Shown in pieces: positions 12,054 through 23,925 of a DNA stretch of 64,000 nt; within the stretch, counting starts at the first letter, position 1; each line of letters begins with the position of its first letter. The notes under the pieces were generated by a model. It was given only the letters and a program-made list of their open reading frames with translations. It was not told the DNA's origin and made no database searches. Origin of the DNA: Arthrinium phaeospermum (Eukaryota; Ascomycota; Sordariomycetes; Amphisphaeriales; Apiosporaceae); contig QYRS01000002.1 in the NCBI GenBank assembly GCA_006503535.1, forward strand, positions 2,418,001 to 2,482,000, in the 5' to 3' direction. The translations under genes were made by a program, and so were the position numbers.

Positions 12054-13102
12054 GAGGCCAAAACAACAAGCGCTCGTTGCATTCCCTGCTCTCCTTGCTC
12101 TGTCGCAGTGGAGAAGAATCTCGGTGTCACCATGGTACTACGATATTTACGCCGGTCCCTCTTTGATACTTCTGTCGACAAGCAGGACTGTTAAGCACGC
12201 TTTGGAGGGATATATTTTCCATTTCTTTTCGATTGTATGGATAGTAGGGGAATTATCATATATTACGATATCTCTTGGATTTCCCAAAATGGGTATTTTG
12301 ACCCATGAACGAATGATGATGCGGTACTGGGGTGTTCGGTCGGGGTCTTATGGGGTTTCTTTCAACCTCTGTTTGTGGTTGCGCCTCACCGTTGCAGCCG
12401 GCTGTGCTACGGTTTCTGGGAAATGGTTTCGTACAGTTGCACATTACATGATACCATATCCAGTATAGCTCCCTGAAATTCCTACTCTTTCATTAAGAAA
12501 GCCATCCCAAAGACAATGTTTTACGATGATCGTCATGTGTACGCTGGGTGTATGTATTCTGTGTCTGTATTGTCGTGCGGCTTCCTGGACCGGACCTAAC
12601 AAAGATTACAGCGGTATGTAAATGATGATTGCCTCCTTTTGTGAGAATGGCACATTGAATGTTTCACGATATTTTCATATATTACTACTGTATAGGGAGT
12701 AGTACGATTCATCACGCCCAGCCTGTATCTGCCTCCCATAACTCCAGAGGCTCTCCCTATCATTCATCGTTAAGATAATTCAGGTATTGCCCAAGTCGCA
12801 CACCCACAGCACTTACATCGGTATACCATAGGTGCATAATTGCATTTAAGACCAAAAGTCGCAACAATGGTCTGCCTACCGATGGATCGCAAAAGTCCAG
12901 AATGAAACTATGTAACAATGATTCGAGACTCTCGTACCTTATTGTAAGCCTACTACAGTAGACTAGGCGTTATCTTAGACGAGAAAAGGAGGCCTGCGGC
13001 TCGGCTTATCGTCCCCGCCCAGTCCCTGAGTTCAGGCTGTTTCAGTTCAGCCCTAGAGCCCAGTATGGCTATGATGTGATGTAGTTGTATCTACGGCTCT
13101 TG
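12054..13102. other. Convergent intergenic region
   Basis: About 1 kb lies between the 3' ends of the tail-anchored protein gene (+) and the Rkm5-like gene (-). The DNA is relatively A/T-rich with no coding signal that I can support. Confidence 0.5.
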
Positions 13103-14153
13103 CTAATAGTGGCTCTCCAGGGGCGTCGTGCGCAGAATGCCCACATGAATCACAAAGCCCGGGTTGCCCCGCAAGGCGTCGGATAGATGGGACTCGGGCA
13201 TCCTCCAGGTACGGAAGTGCCTGTGGAACTCCTTGATCCAGCCCTCGAAGATCTCGGGGTCCCGGAGCTGCTGCGCGACGATACAGAGTGCGGGCTCCTG
13301 GGGTTGCTGGGGCCCCTCCGCGGCGTCGGCCGCCCTCAGCTTACACACGTCCACGCACGTCTGGACGAGGGGCCGGGTCAGCGCATCGTTGTAGATGCAG
13401 TCGCAGGCTACGACGGCGTCGAAGCTCTTGAGCGCGTCCGAACCCGTCAGGCGCGCCGTCACCTCGTCGAGCTCCCAGTCCAGCGGCGCGAAGGCCACGT
13501 TGCCGACCGAGGGCGGGACCGCGGCCGCCTTGCCCTTGCGCCGCGTGGTAGCGGTCCCCGGAACAGACAGGTTGGCCGCGTTCTCGGCGAGATTGGCGTC
13601 GATCCACTTGGAGACGTAGGGCTGGTCGGTCAGGACGTAGCGCGCGACCGACTGGGCCAGGACCATGCCCGTGAGGCCCGAGATGCCGCAGCCCAGCTCG
13701 ATCACCGGCGAGGTGGGCGCGAGGACGCCCGTTTTCCACAGGGGGTTTCCGGGGGAAGCTATCCAGTCGGCGAACATGGGGGTGACCTTCCAGAGAACTT
13801 CACACAAGGGTTTCAGCATACGCATTGAGTTCCCTCGGGAAGATTCTTTTCAGATCGCGCAAAAGAAAACTGACCGGCGCCTGTTGTTCCACCGGCACGG
13901 TTGGAGGAAAGAACGGCGGGGGATTGGTGGATGACATAGTCCTTGCCGGCCACGGTCAGGTCCAAAGAGGATGCGCGTGCATCGACGAAGCCTAGGTTCT
14001 GAGATGGTATCTCCTGGCTGAAAAGGAGAAAGGTTTCTAGGGGTGGCCGTCAGCACGGGCGAATTTGGGGTAACAGGATGGGACTTGGTTCACACCTTCG
14101 TCTGCATCCTCGACTTCAGGGCCAAGAAGGTCGAACAAGGACTGGATGGTCAT
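13103..14153 (-). CDS. RKM5: Rkm5-like ribosomal protein lysine methyltransferase
   Basis: Three minus-strand exons (14153-14096, 14036-13875, 13797-13103) give 304 residues. Both introns have GT...AG ends and keep phase, and intron 1 has a GCTGAC branch site. The N-terminus (MTIQSLFDLLGPEVED, then SQNLGFVDAR and GGTTGAVLWKVTP) and the SAM-binding motif I (VIELGCGISG, residues 105-114) match the class I methyltransferase-16 family. The family DWE-type motif (APLDWELDEV), the motif FDAVVACDCIYN and the C-terminal VAQQLRDPEIFEGW also match fungal Rkm5. In budding yeast Rkm5 monomethylates a lysine of ribosomal protein L1. The same role on uL1 is inferred here, in the cytosol or nucleus. The ATG at 14153 is the first start of the conserved N-terminus. 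Confidence 0.85.
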
Positions 14154-15981
14154 GATTTCAGCTGGGCGCTTGGCAGGGCTGGGGTTATGGGATGACGAGA
14201 TTAGGAAAATGTTCAAGTGCCGTCTAGTTTGGCGTTTAACCTAGGCAAAGCCAGGCTTATCCATCTCCCATCCGATTGATTGAATGGCTCGTCTAAAATG
14301 CAATATCTAAGTAAAGTAGGTTTGCCGCCGGGGATCTGCCTAGCAAGTCCCGATAGGTTTGCCGGGCAATCGGCAAGGCAAGCCAAGCCAAGGCGCTATC
14401 CATAATCTACAAAGGCATCCGTCAGATGAAAATATATATTGATTGATTAAATATCGGCTAACTATTGAAATGGCCTCCCTCAAGAAATATTGCTGCTGGA
14501 GTCACTTGGCGACAGTGAGATGCGGAAAGACAATGTGGAGGGAGCTATGGGCGGAATACCGAAAAGAGCTCAACCGTTTTTGTCCTCTGGTTTAATTCCA
14601 TTGCTTCAGCCAGTGGAGATGATACTGTTGCTGGCCTGGTAGCTCGGGGGCTCTAGGCAGTCTCAGGCCTATGCTTCCACAGCTTGAGCGGGGCCTCATC
14701 ACTCAAAATCATTCGCATATCGCCAGTTTTGGGTGCGGTTTGCTGCAGAATGGGAGGTACCCGGTGGGCTTTTCGTGATTGCAGATTGACAATGCAACAG
14801 ATCCCCATCCCCTTGCTGCCGATATGCCTCGGTCTCCGAGGACTTCCTTCACGTGTGCATACGTATGATGCCCATCTGTTTTAGATCGAAGAAAAAGGGG
14901 ACCGACCACGCGGGAGACGTACGAGAAGAGATAACCACTCTGCGCAATGTCTCGCGGTGGTCTCTCCTGGAAATAGGAACACATATCAAGAAGCTGGGCA
15001 AAGGTTCTGGGCTCGCTGGGCAGGCCTGGCTAACTGGACGAGGCTTAGTTTCATGCTCAAAGCATCTCTGGGCATCGCGCTTCGCCATCTGAGGCGCGAG
15101 TTATGGAGATGACGGCATGCAAGTACTTGTTGGTACACGCCAATGGGAGGCGGCGGTGGTGTCGATTGATGCCAATGTGGTCATCAAAAAATGTCTCTTG
15201 TCCGAACGAATTAGCGTATGGGGTGCCCCTCTTTTTGGCCGCTCCCTGTCGTCACTCTCTCGGCTTGTTCTGCTATCAATCTGCCATGCTTGCTGTTCAC
15301 GTCAAGCTGCAGCTACTGTACAGGCTACAGCTACCTACCTCATCAAAAAGATGTACTGTACCAGCCAAGAAAAGCTCGAGCCAAGGCATCATGATGTGCC
15401 CCCCGACCACCAAGAAAGACCACCAAGCCAAAAAGTCAAGGGGAATGCCTGAGGATGAAGTCGATTAATGGGTGGTTGAGGTCTCGTGGCAGATTCCTAC
15501 CTGCATTACGCAGACGTTCCATCACTGCCCGAATGAATGCAGAATACCTGCTTTACATATTTATCGCCTCTCTCCCGTGCTGGCCGATAAGTCCACGTAG
15601 ACTCCATCTCAATACTTTGTGCCGCGTGCTCCATTCCATGTTGCTGTACCTTGGTGGTGCTACCTGGTCTAACCAGACCTGCCTACAGAACCTAGACACT
15701 ACTACCTACGCACTGCTGCAGACACCTTTGATTGATCTGTTCCCGCTTTCTGCATTGACGGCCTCTATCCATAAGTAGCCATCATCCCTGGCCTAATACC
15801 AAAACCGGGCCGACCTTGGCATACATACACATACGGCATACATATCTTGCGACTCGCAACACACATATCTCAACACTTTTTTTTTCTAGCACTTCGTTTG
15901 ACATTGTCTTTCTGAAGCAACCGACCACGAGTCATTTCTCCTTCGCCAGTCCAGTCCAGCACTAGTTAGCCCTCCGCAACC
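14154..15981. other. Divergent promoter region (RKM5-like / acyl-CoA synthetase)
   Basis: These 1.8 kb lie between divergently transcribed genes. The right end has a T-rich run at about 15879-15888 and a C/T-rich leader before the acyl-CoA synthetase start. Short open frames around 15103-15778 have no recognisable protein features. Confidence 0.5.
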
Positions 15982-18149
15982 ATGGGCGATTGGCAAGATT
16001 CAAAGTACCGGACGATGCCTCTGCATCCTCGGTTGTCCGCCAAGGCTCCCTACTCTATCGAGACCCCCGAATGCGAACCCGTCGAAGGCGAGACCATCCC
16101 CCGCCGGCACCCCTTGACCGCCGACGGCCTGATCTCGCAACCCGCCGACAACATATCTACCATCTACGAGCTCGTACGCGTGAGCGCCGAGAAGTATGGC
16201 AACGCCAAGTGCATGGGCTCGCGGCGACTGGTCCGCACCCACCAAGAGACCAAGAAGGTCAAGAAGATGGTCGACGGTGCCGAGCAGGAGGTGGACAAGA
16301 ACTGGACCTTCTTCGAGCTGAGCAGTTACGAGTACCTGAGCTACAATGACTACGAGAAGCTGGTTCTGAACGTCGGCTCTGGCCTGCGCAAGCTGGGCAT
16401 GACCAAGGAGGACCGCGTCCACATCTTTGCCGCCACCAGCGCACACTGGCTCGCCATGTCACACGGTGCCGCCTCTCAATCGATGCCCATTGTGACTGCC
16501 TACGATACCCTCGGCCAAGAGGGTCTGCGTCACTCCATGGTGGCCACCGGCGCCAAGGCTATCTTCCTCGACCCTCACCTGCTGCCCACCCTCGGCAACG
16601 TTCTCAAGGACGCCACCGATGTGCGTTACGTCATCTGGAACAGCCAGAACCAGGTCAAACAAGAACACATCAACAACCTGAAGAGCTCCTTCCCCAACGT
16701 CACCGTGCTGAGCTTCAAGGAGCTCGAGAAGATGGGCAAGGAGAACCCCTACGACCCCGTGCCCCCGCACCCCAACGACCTCTGCTGCATCATGTACACC
16801 TCGGGCTCCACGGGCACGCCCAAGGGTGTGCCTCTGAAGCACAGCAACGTCGTTGCCGCCGTGGCTGGTGTGAGTGTGGTGGTACAGCCCTTCATTGGGC
16901 CTGGCGACGGCCTGTTGACTTACTTGCCTCTTGCCCATATCCTCGAGTTCGTTTTCGAAAACGCCGCCATCTTCTGGGGCACGACCATGGGCTACGGTAA
17001 CCCCAAGACGCTGTCCGACACATCGGTCCGAAACTGCGCTGGCGACATCCGGGAGTTCAAGCCCTCCGTGCTCGTTGGTGTGCCGGCCGTCTGGGAGTCG
17101 GTAAAGAAGGGTATTACCGCAAAGGTCGCTGCCAGCGGTGGCATTGCGCAAAACCTCTTCTGGGCTGCCATGTGGGCTAAGAGCCACCTGATGGCCGCAG
17201 GCCTGCCTGGTTCGGGCCTGCTGGATGCCATTGTGTTCAAGAAGATCAAGGAGGCCACCGGTGGAAAGCTCAAGCTCTGCTTGAACGGCGGCGGTCCCGT
17301 CTCTCGTGACACGCAGCACTTTATCTCGATGGCGATCGCTCCCATGATTATCGGCTACGGTCTTACTGAGACAAACGCCATGGGTACGATCATGAACCCT
17401 CAAGAGTGGTCTGCCGACTCCCACGGTGCTATGCCGGCGTGTATCGAGGTCAAGCTGGTCGACTTCCCCGATGCTGGCTATTTCGCGACCAACAAGCCCA
17501 ACGCGCAGGGTGAGGTCTGGATCCGTGGGCCCTCTGTCATGCAGGGCTACTACAAGAACGACAAGGAGACGGCCGAGGCTATGGCAACTGGAGGCTGGTT
17601 TAAGACCGGCGATATCGGCGAGTGGGACCAAAACGGCCACCTGAAGCTGATTGACCGCAAGAAGAACCTTGTCAAGACGCTTAATGGCGAGTACATTGCT
17701 CTGGAGAAGCTCGAGTCCATCTACCGCTCAGCTTCCTTTGTCGGTAACATCTGCGTCTACGCCGATCAACAAAAGGCCAAGCCCATCGCCATCATCGTCC
17801 CCATGGAGCCGGCCCTGAAGAAGCTTGCGCAATCGCTCGACGTCCAGGGAGACAGCCTCGAGGAGCTGGTTCACAACAAGAAGCTGCGGAACGCAGTGCT
17901 CAAGGAGCTCCAGAATGCTGGCCGCCAAGGAGGTCTGTCCGGCATCGAGATTATCGACGGTGTTGTCATGTCGGACGAGGAATGGACTCCTCAAAACGTA
18001 AGTTGATCCCCGAATTTCGACATTGATCCAGCGCTTGGCCCGTACTAACACATCTATAGGGTCTGGTCACTGCCGCGCAAAAGCTGAACCGCAAGGGAAT
18101 CTTGGAGAAGTACAAGAAGGAGGTTGATGAGGCATACGGCTCCTCTTAA
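15982..18149 (+). CDS. Long-chain fatty acid-CoA ligase (Faa1/Faa4 type)
   Basis: Two exons (15982-17997 and 18060-18149) give 701 residues. The intron runs from GTAAGT to CTATAG with a TACTAACA-like branch site at about 18042-18050. It activates long-chain fatty acids to acyl-CoA with ATP for lipid synthesis, beta-oxidation and protein acylation, probably at ER and lipid-droplet membranes. The AMP-binding P-loop motif YTSGSTGTPKG lies at about residue 272. The GYGLTETNAMG motif is near residue 455. The FACS signature region (GGWFKTGDIGEWDQNGHL, then IDRKKNLVKTLNGEYIALE) is at about residues 534-575. The short second exon supplies the usual C-terminal catalytic segment TAAQKLNRKGILEKYKKEV. 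Length and order are normal for the fungal Faa1/Faa4 group. I cannot separate the paralogues. Confidence 0.95.
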
Positions 18150-19982
18150 GCCCTTCTTCGGCTGACTGATACCCTTAACAACACTGCTTCCGTGCAACGT
18201 TCCGAATACCCGTGTTTGTTTTTATGTATGTAATTTTTGAGGGAGCGGGACAACGAGGTAAAAGGGACGTTTCTGGTCGAACTTGGGGAGAACGAGAACT
18301 TTGTAACAATAAGCAAGCCTGATGTGAGTGACATGAGGTAGCAAAACAGAAAAAATAAGAGATGCTTATCCGTACTACTACTGCCTACTTACTTGGTCTT
18401 ACTGCACTAAATCCTGAGGAAGGCGACACGTGCTATTGTGTTGCTATGCCGCTACGAGTCAGCCGGCATATGCGCGGAGGATGGAGTTTCCTCGAGATGA
18501 TAGTTTGACCTCTGGCCGAAGCTTTTTGTCTACTCCCAATCCGTGTGTCTTATCGTTTGCACCTCTTGCTGCTCCTCGATCCTGCAGATGGCGCACGCAT
18601 GTGAGAAAAGAAAAATTGGATGGCAGGATGGGGATAAAAAGAGAAATGGAAAACCGTAAGAGCAAAATGCGTAGTGTTTGTTGAATTTCGTTAGTATTAT
18701 TCTCTAATGAATACAGGCATACCTTTTAAATATGTTGTTTGCTTAAAGCACCAAGACACGCCACCCTTACATAAACTACGTCTCCTTGCCAAGTGATAGT
18801 TGGTTCAAGTGTTAGAAGGTGGAACATTATGCTCGATCTTTGCCGAATGTTGTCGGTTGGATGCAACCCAATAATCGCCATGTAATATACTTCGTAAACC
18901 ATCGCACTTTGCGTCTACCTTAGTTGCCTTTTTCTTTTCGGTGGTGTGTGTGTGATCGTGTGAGAGTAAAACCGTTGGCCAGCTCCCTCGATACAAGCCA
19001 CGAGTCGGACCAATCGACTGCATGCAAGTCCTTCAGATTGCGTGCCCACTACGCCTGCCTCGGGTAGGTAGCTTATTGTTTGTCCCCTTGTCCGATCGTC
19101 TCCTACCATCATCGTCATCAGCTTACCATCTGACTTGCATTAACTGATGAGCTTGAAACTTGGGGGTAATAAACGAGCCTTGCTGCTGATTTGCATAGAC
19201 CGTGCCGACCTGAGGTACTGTATACGGCACCCGTTCCTGCAGGACTCGTGTAAGCCGGAGAAAACCCAGACGGGGCAGCTGGATCGAAGCAGTATGAGGT
19301 GAGATTGGGTGAAGGCTGATCTAGAGTCCCGCGCCTCACTCTCGGCAGGATCATCTGTAAGGCTGTAAAGAAAAAGCAAAGATAGAAGCAAGAAACTACT
19401 CAACTATGCCGTTATACCCCGTTCGTTGCCAGTGAGAGAGTGGCTTGCGTGAGCCAGTATAGTCTAGTGGCTTATACCAAGTTGATTGCGCAGAGGCTGT
19501 GGTGGGATTCAAACAACAGGAAGGGGTCACATAATGATTGGACTGATCGGCGTCAACTTTTTACACGTTTTGTATGCCTTTGTTATTTATCCTTCCTCTA
19601 ACTTAGATGTGCTGTGGTAGCTTGGCGAAGAATGGCAATGACAAGGAACACAGAGAACGCAGGCTTGGGGGGATTAGGGGGGGCTTTCTAAGTGTGGAGA
19701 AGATACGATCAATCAAAAGTAGCAATCGCCGCCATTTCCATCGCTTGTTCGTCGTTGTCGTCGTCCGTGGTGTCTTCGAAAAGCATTTCCAACCTGTATT
19801 TGCCTGCTTGGCCGAGATCTTCTTCAACCAAGGGGCACACGACCCTTCCTCGGATTGTTCAGTCGATCTGTATCCTTCTCGACTCCCTGTCGCAAATCCT
19901 TGAGCTATGCCGTGCTTCGCTTCTTCTGTCTTGTCATTCAATCGTACCATCTTCTCGCTTCTTGACATGCGCCTGAAACCGC
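18150..19982. other. Convergent intergenic region
   Basis: About 1.8 kb lies between the 3' ends of the acyl-CoA synthetase (+) and NCS-1 (-) genes. Open frames on both strands near 19600-19990 are probably 3' UTR shadow. A tRNA D-arm-like string at 19457-19475 does not extend into a foldable tRNA. No gene is called. Confidence 0.5.
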
Positions 19983-20926
19983 TCATACCAAGCCATCGTA
20001 AAGTGATAGCGCGGATACAATCGTTTCGTCACGTTTGCTACCCTCCTTGAACTCCTCCATATCTAAGCTGCCGTTCTCGTCCTTGTCCATCATGCGGAAA
20101 ATCTTCCTGACGCGCTTCTCCGGGGTGTCCTCGTCCTCGGGAAGCTTGACCATGGAGCCGACCTTGAGGACTCGATATTAGCATTGTTCACAGTAAAACG
20201 GGACCGAAAGATGTTTGTCCCATACCATTTTGTAGATAGCCTCGACAATCTTGAGCATCTCGTCGTAACTAATCTTGCCGTCTCCGTCGATATCGTACAG
20301 CTGGAACGCCCAGTCGAGCTTGTCTTCCATCTTCCCGCGACTGGTAACGCTCAGGGCGCAAATGAATTCTTTGAAGTCGATCGACCCGGACTTGTCGCTA
20401 TCGAATACGTTGAAGACATAGTCGGCGAACGAAGAGGGGTCGCCAAAGGGGAAAAATTGCCGGTATATCTTCTGGAATTCCTCCTTTGTCAGCATCCCCG
20501 AGGGGCAGTCCTTGAGGAAACCTGAGAGTCGCCAACGTTAGTCTGCCGTCAGAAACGGGATCTGAAGGTGTCGAAATCCCAACTAACCCTTGTACCACTG
20601 TTGCAGTTCCTTCTTGTCGAAGTGCGTCGACTTCTGAAGCTCGGCGAGTTGCTCTTGCGAGAGCTTGGACTGTCTGGGAGGCGCACTTCGTTAGCCAGGT
20701 GGGCAGACCAGGTTGGGCATTTCGTATATCCTAATCCGGCCGGGCTCCGCGACTATCTGGGGTAAGCTGGCAGAAAGTGCGCATCACTCGTTATCGCGAG
20801 TGAAGCTGGCTTGCGGTGAGATCTCTCCCAGTGCCCATGTGCGCTCAGTCCGCCAATGCGGGTGCCCCGGATAACCTGCAAATGGCATCAAGTTTGGGGA
20901 TAGGAGCACACTCACGATTTACCCAT
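19983..20926 (-). CDS. ncs1: Neuronal calcium sensor-1 (frequenin) homologue
   Basis: Four minus-strand exons (20926-20916, 20673-20588, 20521-20226, 20162-19983) give exactly 190 residues, the family length. The first coding exon is only 11 nt. It encodes MGKS with a Gly2 N-myristoylation signal, and the 242-nt first intron joins it to [11 protein letters not shown]-hand 1 is degenerate and contains CPSG. Canonical calcium loops start at residues 73 ([13 protein letters not shown]), 109 ([13 protein letters not shown]) and 157 ([13 protein letters not shown]). Family members bind calcium, associate with membranes by the myristoyl switch, and in yeast stimulate phosphatidylinositol 4-kinase Pik1. 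In filamentous fungi they act in calcium tolerance and growth. That function is inferred from the very high conservation. Confidence 0.97.
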
Positions 20927-22867
20927 GGCGGCTTAGGGTGCTGCGACCGAAATTGTCTTGTCGTTGAGAACGCGTAAGAGTTGCAGGCGAGAAACTGCGA
21001 CAGGCGCGGAGGTGGGGTTGAGGACACTGATCGAGCAGGAGTCGCAAAGTCTAGGTAGACCTCATAAGCCGTGAAGGTGTGGTACAAAAACTGTGGGTGT
21101 TGGAGAAAATGCGGGTTTCTGGAATAACGTCGCTCGGCAGACGAGTTGCAAGATCAAGTCGTCTCGACTGCAAAGCAGCAGAAGAGATTCCAGGGCGGGC
21201 GCAAACGTATGTTGTAGGTGTTTTCTATGCTGCAACGAGGCTGGAGGCTGGCTGCGAAGCGGTAGAATAGGTCGCTGGACACGAGTGCTAATAATAAGAA
21301 GCCCACAGAACACTGACAGCGAACCGGACTGGCGGTTGGCCTGGTTTGCTAGACCGAGTAGTAGGGTGTTTTTGGAATGCCGTTGTTGGACAGTTGTTGG
21401 GCGCTTATAAGCCGGCGACTGGACTGTTGTTGACTTATTGGACCCGGGAGAGGCGATAACAAACACGAGAGGGAAATAGAGAGCTCTGGTAAATAAATGC
21501 AGGTTGTCGTGCCGATCACTCAAATTCAAGGGCTGTCCCAGGCGTTTATAATGCTCGCTCTCTTTCTCTCTAATTGATGATGGGCCCCAGGTGATGGAGG
21601 GGCTACTTTCAGTCAGCGGGGGGGAGTGCGGGCTTTGCTAAAGGTCCGTCCTTGTTGTTTAAGGTGGGCGATGATGTATTTTGTTTTCTTTTTTCCCTTG
21701 CACGTGTGCAATCTTGCTGTCCAAGCTTCCAATCTCCGTCGAGGCTAATGAATCAGAAGGACAAAACAATCTTGATGCTCTCTCGATCAATGGAAGTTCA
21801 TAGGTAGGTAGGTGATACGAAGAGGCCAAAAGAGAGCATACTCGTATGCGCGAATGTGATGTAGGATGTACAGTATGTATTGTAGGTGCGGGCAGGTGGA
21901 TGGTACGTCGTAGAGCGGGAGAGGCCCTGGACGGGGTCAGGACTTGAGGGGGCCGCCTGGAGTAGGCGAAGTGCGACTACCAGGTATTGGAACATGAACA
22001 TGAACCAACAAAAGCGTCATCAGTTCATACTACCTGGGATCAGTCATATGGTTGCAACCAAACATAGGACGACAGCCGCCTACAGCTAAGGTTTAGGTAT
22101 ACTTAGTACGCAACTGTCGATTGAAACGGTTGCCAATGCCCCCCTCAAGCCTTGCTGACCCTCCCACCTGCCCTTTTCGCAGGAGGAATCTACGCATGGC
22201 ATGTACAATGAAACAAAGGTTGGATCCATCATCGCAAGTGTTGGCATGGGGGCCTGGTGCCTGGAGTGCAAAGTGGTGGTTCATTCATCAAAACTGCCAA
22301 GTACCTGCACTGTTCGTACCTGTGCCATCCTCTCGGGCAACGACAGACCCTTGTCCCCTGTGCAGAGAGGTGACACAAGAACTGCCTTTTCTACCAATCA
22401 CTGCCCCTACAAAAGGGGGAGCTGCTGACATAATGGGGGCAGTGCAAGATGCCGCTAATCTCGATGTGATCTTAGCGCCAATGCCACCCTGGCGATGGTT
22501 TGCAGTTGCCAATCAGGTACATTTCTCACCCTGCTGCTAACTGCCTATTCGGTACTTTTCTGCTTCCCATTGATGTGTGCTATCACCTACCAGACTTGAG
22601 TGACGTGGTGTGCACAGTAGCAGGTAACCTAGCAAGTGCAACATATCCTTGAACCATCCATTGGATGTTACTAGTATCTGCACTGGCCCGGCTAATACCA
22701 GAGAAACAAGAAGCTGGTAGGAAGTAGGCAAGCATGGGAAACCAGCCGCTGGGCAGCAGAAACTCTAAGCTCGACATATGTCACCTGATCGGCACACACT
22801 TGACATGGGCTCGGGACAATTTCCAAGTCATTTATATGGGGAGAGACCCCTGATCACGCCGATCAAT
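20927..22867. other. Upstream region of ncs1 and 3' flank of hemerythrin-like gene
   Basis: Nearly 2 kb without a supportable gene. The right part is the 3' flank of the hemerythrin-like gene (-) and the left part is the promoter and leader of ncs1 (-). Open frames at about 21062-21529 and 22121-22540 lack recognisable domains. Confidence 0.45.
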
Positions 22868-23925
22868 CTATCCGGCTTTCGCGAAGGGTAGTTCTCGGGG
22901 TTGGCCCGCCGAGTCGACCGGCCCAAACCGCCACCAATTCCCGTGCTGCGGGAAGTAGTAGTATCGGGTGATCATCTTGGCAATCCACGGGAAGTTGGGC
23001 GGCCACTGATAGACGCCATCCTCGAACGTCGCATCCGTACAAGTCAAGACAAAGGGCAACATAATGACCTTCCCAAGTCTTGTCAGCTTTTGTTTTGCTC
23101 ATTCCGCTCCTCCTCCTCTCTCTCTCTCTCTCTTGTCACTGGCAGCAGCGAAAAACAACGGACGTACGTACCTTGGTGGTTGAATCGGTCGATTTCTTGT
23201 CAACGATCTCCGCCGCCTTCTTCTTCCAGTACTCTCCCCAGTCGACCCTGTCCGAGTACTTGTCCAGGGCCAGCAGTGTCGGGATCTCGTTGACCATGTG
23301 CTCGTGCATCGCCGGCGCGAATGATTCGATGATGGACTTGAGCTTCTGACCACTGTACTTATCCTCGCTTGCTTCCACCTTCCAGATATAAGTCATGAAC
23401 TCCACCAGTCCCGTGTCGAAAGCCCGGTGTTCTTCGAAGCTGCTCTTCATCAGCCCCGGCACACCGGCGCCCTCTTCCAGGTATGGGAAGACGTCTGTTT
23501 CTTCTGTCTCGTGATGGTCTTGCAACAGCTCGCCCCAGACTCTGCAGAAAGCCACGAAATCGGGGATGTCCCCTGGGGATGCTTCGATATGGACGCATTG
23601 CACGTATATGGAGGTAAGTCCTCGGATGAAGGCATTGTGCATTATGATCATGTCTCTCACCACTGTGGAAACAACCACCGTTAGTTGGATGAGTACCCCG
23701 GAATCTTTGGGGCGAACAGACCGCGGGAGGCCACGCGGTCTAAGCATATATCAACATCACGTACTGGGCTGCAGTCCTTCGTTTGGTTCCTGGGCAATTC
23801 GTATAAGCCCATGCATTTGTAGCCAGCCGTAGGGGGAAATCGGGATCACTTACCTCGCCGCCATGTTCAACGAAGCTAATCAATGGCCATGGGCCGTTCT
23901 GCCATGATAAATCCTGCGACATCAT
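22868..23925 (-). CDS. Hemerythrin-like HHE-domain protein
   Basis: Four minus-strand exons (23925-23854, 23789-23765, 23662-23172, 23068-22868) give 262 residues. The second is a 25-nt microexon needed to keep frame between the N-terminus (SWQNGPWPLI) and the HHE domain. That domain carries the expected pattern of metal-ligand candidates: MHNAFIRG (His), LLQDHHETEETDVFPYLEE (His, His, Glu), FEEHRAFDTG (His) and PAMHEHMVNEI (His, His, Glu). Such four-helix proteins bind a di-iron centre that may sense or carry oxygen or protect against oxidants; the role of this fungal subfamily is unknown. The C-terminus has aromatic-rich motifs (WPPNFPWIAKMI, HGNWWRFGP). No signal peptide is seen. The gene shares a 907-bp divergent promoter with the LDH2-type oxidoreductase. 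Start is 23925 or the adjacent ATG at 23922. Confidence 0.82.
23115..23133 (+). repeat. (CT)n microsatellite in intron
   Basis: An uninterrupted CT dinucleotide run lies in the last intron of the hemerythrin-like gene. On the gene's strand it reads GA. It is probably polymorphic and has no evident role. Confidence 0.8.

Noticed and set aside
16459..17640. 393-codon open frame antisense to the acyl-CoA synthetase
   Set aside because: The opposite strand encodes an unmistakable acyl-CoA synthetase. The antisense translation has no domain features and is a codon-bias shadow.
19451..19530. tRNA-like stretch with a D-arm-like string (AGTATAGTCTAGTGGCT)
   Set aside because: The acceptor, anticodon and T stems do not pair when folded by eye, and the B-box position reads GGGATTCAAAC rather than a proper GGTTCRANTC. 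At best it is a decayed tRNA remnant.
19603..19986. Coding gene on either strand next to the NCS-1 stop codon
   Set aside because: The frames are low-complexity and lack conserved features, and they overlap the expected NCS-1 3' UTR.
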